Assembly (NCBI GenBank): GCA_012510305.1 | Contig: JAAZIE010000253.1 | Location: forward strand, 1-11,361 | Length of the DNA: 11,361 nt | Direction: 5' to 3' | Source: Bacillota bacterium | GTDB lineage: Bacteria; Bacillota; Dethiobacteria; DTU022 | Shown: positions 1 to 7,155 of the stretch, in pieces | How the letters are laid out: each line of letters starts with the position of its first letter | Numbering within the stretch: the stretch's first letter is position 1 | Notes under the pieces: model-generated | Databases searched by the model: none | What the model was told of the DNA's origin: nothing | The model's input: only the letters and a program-made list of their open reading frames with translations | Translations under genes and position numbers: made by a program

Positions 1-814
1 CATGGCCCTGGACGAGTATCTTGTCGGGGTGCTCCTGGCCGAGGTGCCCTCCTCCTTCGAGATGGAAGCGCTTAAAGCGCAGGCAGTAGTTGCCCGTACC
101 TACACCCTGCGCCGGCACCGCGCCTATGGCGGCGAAGGGTGTGACAAGGCTCCCGGGAAAGCGGATATCTGCTCAGACAGCACCCACTGCCAGGCCTGGC
201 TTGATCCGGCAGAGGCGGTATCCGGCTGGGGAACCGAGGGCGAGAACTTTCTCAAGCGCGTCAAGGAAGCGGTTTCGGCGACCACCGGCGAGGTGGCGGT
301 ATACAAGGGTGAGCTCATCGAAGCGGTCTATCACTCCACCTGCGGCGGTAAAACGGAGGCTTCCCATGCTCTCTGGAGCGGCGGTGATCTGCCTTACCTG
401 CAAAGCGTTGACTGTCCCTATTGCAAGCGGTCGCCCTATTACCGTAAAGATCAGCTCATCTCTTATGCCCGGTTGACCGGAGCCCTGTCGCAGGACTTTG
501 CCCTGCCTGTTGCTTCCGGCGAGCAGCTCCCCCTGGAACTGGCTTCAGAAACGCCGGGGGGACGGGTGGCCTCGTTAAGTGTAAACGGTACCCTCATCGA
601 GGGTAAAGAGATGCGGCGCCTGCTCGATCTGCCCTCCACCGCTTTAACCTGGGAGGCCCAAGATGATGGTCTGCTTTTTCATATCCGCGGTCGGGGGCAC
701 GGTGTCGGTCTCTGCCAGTACGGCGCTGACGGGGCCGCCCGTAAAGGTAAAAATTACAGGCAGATCATCATGTTTTACTACCCCGGCAGCGAGCTAACCA
801 AAATAAAACCTTAA
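1..814 (+). CDS. spoIID: Stage II sporulation protein D, 5' end missing
   Basis: SpoIID is a membrane-anchored lytic transglycosylase that cleaves septal peptidoglycan glycan strands during engulfment. 270 residues are visible. An in-frame ATG at position 2 falls inside the conserved domain (xxxYLVGVLLAEVP), so the true start and the N-terminal anchor very probably lie upstream of the window. The domain's conserved Glu is visible residue 14 (AEVP), followed by the family motif EALKAQAVVARTY (22-34). Further family signatures are HSTCGGKTEA (111-120), PYLQSVDCPYC (131-141) and the C-terminal GRGHGVGLCQYGA (230-242) plus FYYPGSEL. The pattern C57-x4-H62-C63 resembles a zinc site I recall from clostridial SpoIID structures; C47, C114, C138 and C141 are also present. 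It is followed at 51 bases by a spoIIQ-type gene, the Bacillus gene order. Identification is firm; metal binding is inferred. Confidence 0.95.
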   Translation, partial: MALDEYLVGVLLAEVPSSFEMEALKAQAVVARTYTLRRHRAYGGEGCDKAPGKADICSDSTHCQAWLDPAEAVSGWGTEGENFLKRVKEAVSATTGEVAVYKGELIEAVYHSTCGGKTEASHALWSGGDLPYLQSVDCPYCKRSPYYRKDQLISYARLTGALSQDFALPVASGEQLPLELASETPGGRVASLSVNGTLIEGKEMRRLLDLPSTALTWEAQDDGLLFHIRGRGHGVGLCQYGADGAARKGKNYRQIIMFYYPGSELTKIKP

Positions 815-816
815 CC

Positions 817-845
817 GTATAATCTTACCTCTGATGGAGATAATA
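817..845 (+). promoter_or_regulatory. Candidate sigma-F promoter of spoIIQ
   Basis: GTATA at 817-821 followed after 14 bases by GGAGATAATA at 836-845. The second element fits the sigma-F -10 consensus GGnnAnAnT at every fixed position and the first fits the -35 consensus GywTA. Transcription would start near 850, just before the Shine-Dalgarno site GAGGTGA (852-858). spoIIQ is a classic forespore sigma-F gene in Bacillus, so the match sits where expected. The spacer may be slightly shorter than usual and the 5' leader would be very short. Confidence 0.5.
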
Positions 846-864
846 CCATTCGAGGTGAGCGCTG

Positions 865-1698
865 ATGAACTCCCAGAAGAAAGGGAAAGCGCCGGCTAGT
901 AAATTTTGGAAGGGGATTAGAGCAAAGGGACGGTTTCTCTTCTGCAAAGGGAAACGTTTTTTTTCTATTCTGGCACTTCCGCTTAAATCCTTTAAAGAAA
1001 AGTACCGGCGCTGGCCGAGGTTTTTGCAGGTATGCTCCCTTTACCTGCTGGTGCTGCTTTTTGCCGGGGCAATCTTTGTGTGGCGATCAGCCCAGCTGCG
1101 GACGATTAACCCCTACATTGAAAATATAAAATTCTCAGAGCCGGAAAGCGATTATCCGCTGAAGGAAAACGATAAAAAGCAGAAAGAGGGCGGGGAGAAG
1201 GAGGGCGAAAAAGACAGAACAGGGGAAGCAGCGGCTGCGGGAACCGGCTCGGGCGGTGAGATGCCGGAAGATAACTCTGCAGAGGCAGCGCCGAAGGCGG
1301 TCTGGCCTGTCAGCAGCAGGGAGCTGATTTACTCCTTCAATGATTACTTCAGGGAGATCCTGGGATATGGTCAAAAATACTCTGCCTGCAATTGGATTAG
1401 AATCAAAGCGAAACCTGGAGATGAGGTGCACTCGATTTTGAATGGCCGGGTATTACGGGTCAAGAATACCGATAAACCCTCCTTTGCAAAGGAGATCATC
1501 GTTGAACATGAGGGCGGTTATAAAGTTTACTATGGTGCGCTGGAGGAGATCAAGGTAAAAGAAGGCCAACAGGTTGTCCGCGGGCAGGAGATCGCCACCG
1601 TGAGAAAAAACCCGGAGGGCAAAGAAAAGTCATTTTTATACCTGGAAATTAAGGATAAGAGCGGAGATTATGTCGATCCCGAAAGCATCCTCCCCTAA
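865..1698 (+). CDS. spoIIQ: SpoIIQ-like forespore LytM/M23 protein, catalytically degenerate
   Basis: 277 residues. A basic N-terminus (about 1-52) precedes a single membrane helix at about 54-74. A low-complexity Lys/Glu/Gly-rich linker follows (about 95-145), then a LytM/peptidase M23 fold (about 170-277) ending in YLEIKDKSGDYVDPESILP. In active M23 enzymes zinc is held by H-x(n)-D and H-x-H. Here the first site reads CNWIR where H-x-G-x-D is expected, and the last reads FLYLEI where HxHFEI is expected, so all four ligands appear lost. In Bacillus, SpoIIQ binds SpoIIIAH across the intermembrane space as a channel and ratchet, a structural role that needs no catalysis. Start ATG 865 has GAGGTGA six bases upstream. 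The position between spoIID and spoIIID supports the name; the sequence alone would say only M23-like membrane protein. Confidence 0.85.
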   Translation: MNSQKKGKAPASKFWKGIRAKGRFLFCKGKRFFSILALPLKSFKEKYRRWPRFLQVCSLYLLVLLFAGAIFVWRSAQLRTINPYIENIKFSEPESDYPLKENDKKQKEGGEKEGEKDRTGEAAAAGTGSGGEMPEDNSAEAAPKAVWPVSSRELIYSFNDYFREILGYGQKYSACNWIRIKAKPGDEVHSILNGRVLRVKNTDKPSFAKEIIVEHEGGYKVYYGALEEIKVKEGQQVVRGQEIATVRKNPEGKEKSFLYLEIKDKSGDYVDPESILP

Positions 1699-1712
1699 GC
1701 CTCTGCCGCCGG

Positions 1713-1742
1713 GTTATTTTTTGAGCCCACCCCACATATAAT
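1713..1742 (+). promoter_or_regulatory. Candidate sigma-E promoter of spoIIID
   Basis: GTTATTTT at 1713-1720, a 14-base spacer, then CATATAAT at 1735-1742. The -10 element differs from the sigma-E consensus CATACAMT at one base, and the upstream element matches about six of eight positions of GKMATATT. The predicted start near 1749 lies about 27 bases before the spoIIID start codon. spoIIID is sigma-E-dependent in Bacillus. CATATAAT also contains TATAAT, so a sigma-A reading of the -10 is possible, but I see no good -35 TTGACA-like box at 17 bases. Confidence 0.5.
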
Positions 1743-1775
1743 TTACCGGAGCTGAAGAAGAAGGGGGCCCACAGG

Positions 1776-2042
1776 GTGCATGATTATATTTATCAGCGGG
1801 TTTTGGAGATCAGCCACTATATGCTGGAGACAGAGGCCACAGTGAGGCAGGCCGCCCGCAGTTTCGGGGTGAGCAAGAGCACCGTCCACAAGGATATCAC
1901 CGAACGGCTTCCGCAGATCAACAGCCACCTGGCCCGGCAGATTAAAAAGATCCTGGATAAAAACAAGGCGGAGCGCCACCTGCGCGGCGGCGAAGCCACC
2001 CGCCGCAAATACCTGTCCTTGAAAAGGGAGAAGAGTCAATAA
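1776..2042 (+). CDS. spoIIID: Sporulation transcriptional regulator SpoIIID
   Basis: 88 residues, close to the usual length of this small DNA-binding protein, which activates and represses mother-cell genes of the sigma-E regulon and helps switch to sigma-K. The start is GTG at 1776, chosen because it yields the family's invariant MHDYI N-terminus; the nearby ATG at 1780 is in another frame. The helix-turn-helix spans about 22-41 (TVRQAARSFGVSKSTVHKDI) and is followed by TERLPQIN and the basic RHLRGGEATRRKY stretch, all family hallmarks. AAGGGGG (1761-1767) lies eight bases before the start. In Bacillus the gene is sigma-E-dependent and autoregulated; a sigma-E-like promoter lies just upstream. 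Bacillus also places mbl directly after it, as here. Confidence 0.96.
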   Translation: MHDYIYQRVLEISHYMLETEATVRQAARSFGVSKSTVHKDITERLPQINSHLARQIKKILDKNKAERHLRGGEATRRKYLSLKREKSQ

Positions 2043-2155
2043 GTCCAATTTTCTTAAAAGGAGATTGGAAAAAGATGTTGAAGTAATAAATAAAGTAATA
2101 AACCAGGAGGCGACTGCGCGAACAGGCGCTTACCGCAGAACGGGAGAGGTAAAAG

Positions 2156-3184
2156 ATGGCCTTTTCAACAGATGTCGGTATCGATCTGGGCACCACCAGC
2201 ATTCTGGTGTACATTCGTGGCAGGGGCATCGTTTTAAACGAACCTGCAGTGGTAGCCATCGAGCAGCAGATAGAGAAACTTTTGGCGGTGGGCACAGACG
2301 CCCAGAAGATGCTCGGGCGAACCCCGGAAAACATTGTCGCTCTTCGCCCCTTGAGGGAAGGGGTTATCGCCGACTTCGATATTGCCGAGATCATGTTGAA
2401 ACAGTTCCTCTCCCTGGCGCTGAATAAAAGACGTTTTTTGCGGCCCCGGGTAGTGGTTTGCATCCCCGCGGGAACCACTCCGGTGGAACAGAAAGCGGTG
2501 GTGGAAGCGATTACCCGTACCGGAACCCGGGAAATTTTCCTGATCGAAGAGCCCCGGGCTGCCGCGCTGGGTGCCAACCTGGATATTTTTGAAGTAAGCG
2601 GCAGCATGGTTGTTGACGTTGGAGGCGGGACAAGCGATATCGCTGTTCTTTCCATGGGTGAAATGGTTGAAGGCACCAGCGTGCGTACCGGCGGTGATAA
2701 ATTCGACCAGGCCATTGCCCACTTTATTAAACGGGAATATAACCTTCTCATCGGCGAACGGACCGCCGAATCCCTGAAAATGTCCATCGCTTCGGCGTAT
2801 CCCCAGGGCCGCGACCTGGAAACCGAGGTGCGCGGACGGGACCTGTTAACCGGGCTGCCCCGCCCGGTCAAGTTGACCACCGCCCAGCTGGCCGGGGCCC
2901 TGGAAGAGCCTCTTGGCGTGATCCTGCAGGGGATCAAGCAGGTGCTCGAAAAAATTCCACCCGAACTGGCCGGAGACATTATCGACAAGGGAGTGGTCCT
3001 GTCGGGAGGGGGAGCTCTTTTGGATGGTTTCACCCGTTACTTGAGCCGGGAAACGGGGATGCCTTTCTACCTGGCGGAGGAACCGCAGGCCTGCGTGATC
3101 AAAGGAACCGCTTTTGTGCTCGATGACCTGGCCCGCTTCAGGGAGATCCTTCCCTCCAGCCGCACCCTCGGTGTAGCCTTTTAA
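2156..3184 (+). CDS. mbl: Rod-shape actin homologue Mbl/MreB
   Basis: 342 residues, normal for MreB/Mbl. These actin-fold ATPases form membrane-bound filaments that direct the cell-wall elongation machinery. Actin-superfamily signatures are in order: phosphate-1 loop GIDLGTTS (8-15), FLIEEPRAAALGA (128-140) with the conserved Glu of the hydrolysis region, phosphate-2 VVDVGGGTSDIAVLS (152-166), RTGGDKFD (177-184) and the adenosine motif GVVLSGGGALLDG (279-291). The start ATG 2156 has GGGAGAGG (2142-2149) six bases upstream. I use mbl rather than mreB because of the position after spoIIID and the absence of mreC/mreD; the sequence alone does not separate the paralogues. The downstream PHP gene overlaps its stop codon by one base. 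The 113-base gap from spoIIID contains two additional Shine-Dalgarno-like sites. Confidence 0.93.
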   Translation: MAFSTDVGIDLGTTSILVYIRGRGIVLNEPAVVAIEQQIEKLLAVGTDAQKMLGRTPENIVALRPLREGVIADFDIAEIMLKQFLSLALNKRRFLRPRVVVCIPAGTTPVEQKAVVEAITRTGTREIFLIEEPRAAALGANLDIFEVSGSMVVDVGGGTSDIAVLSMGEMVEGTSVRTGGDKFDQAIAHFIKREYNLLIGERTAESLKMSIASAYPQGRDLETEVRGRDLLTGLPRPVKLTTAQLAGALEEPLGVILQGIKQVLEKIPPELAGDIIDKGVVLSGGGALLDGFTRYLSRETGMPFYLAEEPQACVIKGTAFVLDDLARFREILPSSRTLGVAF

Positions 3185-4242
3185 TGTTTACCTATCCCGG
3201 CAATATTCATATTCACACCACTTACTCGGACGGCACCGGAACGGTGGAGGAGATCGCTGCACACGCCGCCGCTGCAGGGTTGAAATATATCGTGGTGACC
3301 GATCATGAAACGCTGGCCGGGCTGCCGGAAGAGGGCCTCCGGCAGGGCGTTGCTGTTCTGGTGGGAGCAGAGCTGAACAGGGAGAGCCATCACTACCTGG
3401 CCCTGGGCCTGGAGCGGATCATCCCCGGCAACGTTGAAGATCCCCAGGAGATGGTCGATCGCGTCCGCCGGGCCGGCGCTCTCGGTTTTATGGCGCACCC
3501 TTTTGAAACAGGGTCGCCCTATATTGACGGCGGTAAGTCATTTCCCTGGACCCGCTTCCCGAAAAGCGGCTTTACCGGCCTGGAGATCTGGAACTACTCC
3601 TCCTACTGGAGGGGCCGGGCTACCTCTATTCCGAAAACACTGTACTGGTTTCTCTTTAACCGCAAGGCCGCCGTGGACAGGCCCCCCCCCGAAGGGCTGG
3701 CCCTGTGGGATGATTATACCAACCGCGGTCTCAAGGTAACCGCTATCGGCAGCTCCGATGCCCATGCTACCAGGATCAGGCTGGGGCCCATCGTGGTGGA
3801 GGTATTCCCCTACCGTTTTCTGTTTGGTGCGATCAATACCTATCTCTGTTTTAGAGAAACTATGAGCAGCGATTTTGACGAGGCGAAGCGCCAGATCTAC
3901 GAAGCTTTACGCGAAGGTCGCTGTTATCTTTCTTTTGACCAGCTTCATCCCGGCCGTGGTTTCTCTTTTGCTGCTATTGACAGCGGTTCCGGGAGGGAAG
4001 CGGCGATTATGGGGGAAGAGATTGACTGGCGGGAGGGCCTTCACCTGGCGGTGCGCTCCCCCGCCCGGCGCGCGGAGATCCGGATCGTTAAAAACGGGCA
4101 TCTCGCTTGCCGGCACAGCGGGGAGGAGCTGGAATACCCGGTGCCGGCTCCCGGTGTCTACCGTGCCGAAGTCTACTACCGCCCCCGCCCGGGTAAACCC
4201 CGCCCCTGGCTCTACGCCAATCCGATCTATATTCGCAAATAA
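3184..4242 (+). CDS. PHP-domain metallohydrolase, CehA/McbA-like
   Basis: 352 residues. The N-terminal PHP domain carries the full set of metal ligands: H9-x-H11 with D16 (HIHTTYSDG), D40-H41 (TDHE), E63 (GAE), H105 (AHP) and D192-x-H194 (SSDAH). PHP enzymes use two or three metals to hydrolyse phosphoesters. The layout with a C-terminal beta-rich region (about 255-352, ending RPWLYANPIYI) is that of the CehA/McbA-like family, whose substrates are mostly unknown. There is no signal peptide, so it should be cytoplasmic. The start ATG shares its A with the mbl stop (TAATG) and has no recognisable Shine-Dalgarno site, implying translational coupling to mbl and co-expression with it. The gene is convergent with the DMT gene, only 39 bases away, and no clear terminator separates them. 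The fold is certain; the substrate is not. Confidence 0.85.
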   Translation: MFTYPGNIHIHTTYSDGTGTVEEIAAHAAAAGLKYIVVTDHETLAGLPEEGLRQGVAVLVGAELNRESHHYLALGLERIIPGNVEDPQEMVDRVRRAGALGFMAHPFETGSPYIDGGKSFPWTRFPKSGFTGLEIWNYSSYWRGRATSIPKTLYWFLFNRKAAVDRPPPEGLALWDDYTNRGLKVTAIGSSDAHATRIRLGPIVVEVFPYRFLFGAINTYLCFRETMSSDFDEAKRQIYEALREGRCYLSFDQLHPGRGFSFAAIDSGSGREAAIMGEEIDWREGLHLAVRSPARRAEIRIVKNGHLACRHSGEELEYPVPAPGVYRAEVYYRPRPGKPRPWLYANPIYIRK

Positions 4243-4281
4243 GTATGATACCGGCCGGTTTGAAGGAGGGCGCTGCGGCTG

Positions 4282-4728
4282 TTACCGGCCCAGCATCAGG
4301 TAGCCGCCCGAGGCTAAAAGGGCCAGGCCCAGCACCTTCCAGAGGGTGAAAGGCGCTCTTTCCAGCCCGAAGAAGCCGCAGTGATCGATGAGCAGGGCGG
4401 TGAGAAGTTGGCCGATAATAATGGCGGTGGTGGCGTTGGCGACGCCGGCACGGGGAATGCTCAGAACCACGCCAAAAATGATCAGCACTCCCAGCGCTCC
4501 TCCCAGGAAGGTGTACCAGGGAGCTTCTTTGATCAGGGCCAGGCTGCCCGCACCCCACCTGAAAAGGTAGAGCGCTGCTATAATTACGGCGATGCCAACA
4601 AGGTGCACGATGAAGGTTGCCTCGAGCGTACCCACAGTTTTGCCGAGGGCGGCATTAAGCGAGCCCTGGAAAGCCATGGCGATACCGGCCAGGGCTGCGA
4701 TGATGAGGGCAAAGATGGGCATTTCCAT
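4282..4728 (-). CDS. Small DMT-family transporter, YdcZ/DUF606 type
   Basis: 148 residues and strongly hydrophobic, with five predicted helices at about 4-20, 35-56, 72-90, 96-115 and 128-146. This is the half-size drug/metabolite-transporter architecture of the DUF606 family, which is thought to work as dimers or heteropairs. Family-like motifs are QGSLNAALGK (21-30), GQLLTALLIDHCGFFG (106-121) and the C-terminal KVLGLALLASGGYLM. The start at 4728 has AAGGAGGGGG (4750-4741 on this strand) 12 bases upstream; a second in-frame ATG two codons later is farther from it. It is the only clear minus-strand gene here. Its substrate cannot be inferred. I found no convincing sigma-A promoter; an isolated TATATT (4777-4772) lacks a good -35 partner. 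Confidence 0.88.
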   Translation of the reverse strand: MEMPIFALIIAALAGIAMAFQGSLNAALGKTVGTLEATFIVHLVGIAVIIAALYLFRWGAGSLALIKEAPWYTFLGGALGVLIIFGVVLSIPRAGVANATTAIIIGQLLTALLIDHCGFFGLERAPFTLWKVLGLALLASGGYLMLGR

Positions 4729-4858
4729 GATCGGTTTATCCCCCCTCCTTATAGTTTAACTTTTTGGCAGCAATATACTCCCCGGTTTTGTATGCCCGGA
4801 TTTCAGTGCTGTGAGCGTATGAAGAAGGGTTTCTAAACATATCTTCCAGCGGGGGTTT

Positions 4859-4903
4859 TCCGGCAGGGGCCTCCTGCCGGACACCACCGGGGCTCAGCTC
4901 CGG
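4859..4903. other. Two tandem hairpins in the DMT-gap intergenic region
   Basis: The 342-base stretch 4729-5070 holds no gene. Within it a perfect 9-bp stem TCCGGCAGG/CCTGCCGGA (4859-4867 with 4873-4881, loop GGCCT) is followed by a second stem CCGGGGC-TCA-GCTCCGG (4887-4903, one G-T pair). Neither is followed by a T-tract on either strand, so they are not ordinary intrinsic terminators. They lie between the divergent DMT and gap genes, upstream of the putative gap promoter. Function unknown. Confidence 0.4.
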
Positions 4904-4926
4904 GTGCTTTCCCCGGCCCGGCCGGC

Positions 4927-4955
4927 TTGCAGATCGTTAAAAAATGTTATACGAT
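4927..4955 (+). promoter_or_regulatory. Putative sigma-A promoter and operator of gap
   Basis: TTGCAG (4927-4932), a 17-base spacer and TACGAT (4950-4955) form a plausible sigma-A promoter with 4/6 matches in each box. A short inverted repeat, ATCGT at 4933-4937 and ACGAT at 4951-4955, fills the spacer and -10 and could be an operator, but five-base arms can arise by chance. No cggR-like repressor gene precedes gap here, unlike in Bacillus. Transcription from it would give a leader of about 110 bases. Confidence 0.35.
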
Positions 4956-4984
4956 AGCTGCGGATATAAGGGACAAGAGGGGTA

Positions 4985-5027
4985 AGCCCGCCCCCCGGCA
5001 GATACATAAAGTTTGGCGGGCTGTCGG
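4985..5027 (+). promoter_or_regulatory. Structured gap mRNA leader with interleaved stems
   Basis: AGCCCGCC (4985-4992) pairs perfectly with GGCGGGCT (5015-5022). CCGGCAG (4995-5001) can pair with CTGTCGG (5021-5027) with one G-U. The arms are ordered 1-2-1'-2' and share two bases, so the two helices either compete or form a pseudoknot-like fold. The element ends about 28 bases before the gap Shine-Dalgarno CAGGAGGT (5056-5063) and has no T-tract. It matches no riboswitch class I know. Confidence 0.3.
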
Positions 5028-5034
5028 AAAATAA

Positions 5035-6060
<1,026 letters not shown>

Positions 6061-6111
6061 AACGTGCAGCAATAGCCGGGCGGGATCATATGATAGTTAA
6101 TAAAGGGGTCG

Positions 6112-6999
6112 TTGGCCGATTATTTTGATCGACTGGAAGCACTGCCGCCCCGGTGCCTTCAGGTAAAAAGGAGCAGAGCTAACGTGGTAGATTTGCACAG
6201 GCAAAGCGGACTGCCGCTGTTGTGGGATCCCGTAACAAAGCAGATCGTCTTTGAGAAAGGGTCAGTGCAGGAGGTGCCTTCTCCTGATATTCGCCGCCGG
6301 CAGGAGATGTCCGGAGTACTTTATGACCGGCAGGCCGGTGAAATAGACGAGCTTTACTACATGTACCGGGATATAGCCCTGGACGAAGATCGCGATGCCA
6401 TCAGGCAAAAAGGGCTGCGCTATGACCTTACCGTCATCGTTCCCGGCACCCTGGGGGGCGAATATATCAAAACGGCGGGGCACTACCATCCGAAAAAGCC
6501 GGGAACGGGGCTGACCTACCCGGAGGTTTACGAAGTGCTGCACGGGCGGGCGCATTACCTGCTGCAGCGGCTTCACCCGGAAGCTCCCGGGCAGCTGGAT
6601 TCGGTGATCCTGATCGCGGCAAAACCGGGTGACAAGGTCTTGATTCCCCCTCATTTTGGCCATATTACCATAAACCCCGGAGAAGACTACCTGATCATGA
6701 GCAACTGGGTGGCCCGGGAGTTTTCCTCTATTTATGAGCCCGTCCAAAAAGCCGGCGGCGGGGCCTATTTTGAACTTTATACCGACGAAGGCCCGGAATT
6801 TTTGGCTAACCCGGGCTACCCGGATCTGCCCCCCCTGCAGCGCTGCCCGGTAACCCCGGTGCCGCCGCTAAACCTGATTACCGGTTTTCCGCTGTACCGT
6901 CTTTTCCAGGAAAACCGGGAGGCCTTCGATTTTTTGCTCTACCCCGAAAATTACACTGCCATTTTCAAAAGCTACCTGCAGCAGTTAACGGAAGGTTAA
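6112..6999 (+). CDS. Glucose-6-phosphate isomerase, archaeal cupin type
   Basis: 295 residues from TTG 6112. The central region matches the cupin phosphoglucose isomerase family (PF06560), a metal-dependent enzyme interconverting glucose-6-P and fructose-6-P and unrelated to classical Pgi. The expected ligands are present: H124 and H126 (TAGHYH), E138 (YPEVYE) and H184 (IPPHFGH). The protein is much longer than the roughly 190-residue Pyrococcus enzyme: about 50-60 extra N-terminal residues, a five-residue insertion between H126 and E138, and a C-terminal extension of about 50 residues (245-295). The start is ambiguous. TTG 6112 has AAAGGGG four bases upstream, whereas GTG 6184 (residue 25) has AAAAAGGAG ten bases upstream and also keeps the whole domain. 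Location after gap supports a glycolytic role, and a terminator follows the stop. The family call is strong; that it is the cell's only isomerase is inference. Confidence 0.85.
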   Translation: MADYFDRLEALPPRCLQVKRSRANVVDLHRQSGLPLLWDPVTKQIVFEKGSVQEVPSPDIRRRQEMSGVLYDRQAGEIDELYYMYRDIALDEDRDAIRQKGLRYDLTVIVPGTLGGEYIKTAGHYHPKKPGTGLTYPEVYEVLHGRAHYLLQRLHPEAPGQLDSVILIAAKPGDKVLIPPHFGHITINPGEDYLIMSNWVAREFSSIYEPVQKAGGGAYFELYTDEGPEFLANPGYPDLPPLQRCPVTPVPPLNLITGFPLYRLFQENREAFDFLLYPENYTAIFKSYLQQLTEG

Positions 7000-7021
7000 G
7001 CGAGGTTCAAGGGTGGCTCTG

Positions 7022-7055
7022 AAGGGGACTGCGTTATCGCTGGCGGTCCCCTTTT
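7022..7055 (+). terminator. Intrinsic terminator after the gap-isomerase pair
   Basis: AAGGGGAC (7022-7029) pairs with GTCCCCTT (7046-7053) to give an 8-bp stem. The 16-base interior can itself form GCG/CGC, and the stem runs into TTTT (7052-7055). The T-tract is short, but position and stem strength suit termination 23 bases past the isomerase stop codon. Confidence 0.75.
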
Positions 7056-7115
7056 AGCTTGATCGCGGGACGCCGTGCTCGAAATTTGCAGCGCATCCTG
7101 GCACGGGCCAAATCA

Positions 7116-7124
7116 TGATATACT
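7116..7124 (+). promoter_or_regulatory. Extended -10 promoter of the homocysteine operon
   Basis: TGATATACT (7116-7124) is an extended -10 element (TG-n-TATACT, five of six matches to TATAAT). No good -35 hexamer sits at 16-18 bases, which is typical of extended -10 promoters. Transcription would start near 7131, about 25 bases before the ATG at 7156. Confidence 0.5.
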
Positions 7125-7155
7125 TTACTTATAAAGATCCGGAGGAGGGGGCTGC

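Noticed and set aside
2065..2096. Sigma-A promoter for mbl (TTGGAA with TAAAGT or TAATAA)
   Set aside because: Spacings of 20 and 13 bases are unsuitable and no pair fits 16-18.
2065..2427. 120-residue plus-strand frame from TTG 2065
   Set aside because: Overlaps mbl by about 270 bases in another frame, becomes Arg/His/Gly-rich there, and its TTG directly abuts the Shine-Dalgarno site with no spacing.
1942..3033. 363-residue minus-strand open frame
   Set aside because: Antisense of mbl with a Ser/Arg/Pro-rich composition typical of shadow frames in GC-rich DNA; mbl carries clear actin-family motifs.
4381..4836. 151-residue plus-strand frame over the DMT gene
   Set aside because: The minus strand encodes a coherent five-helix membrane protein with family motifs; the plus frame is low-complexity and without an RBS.
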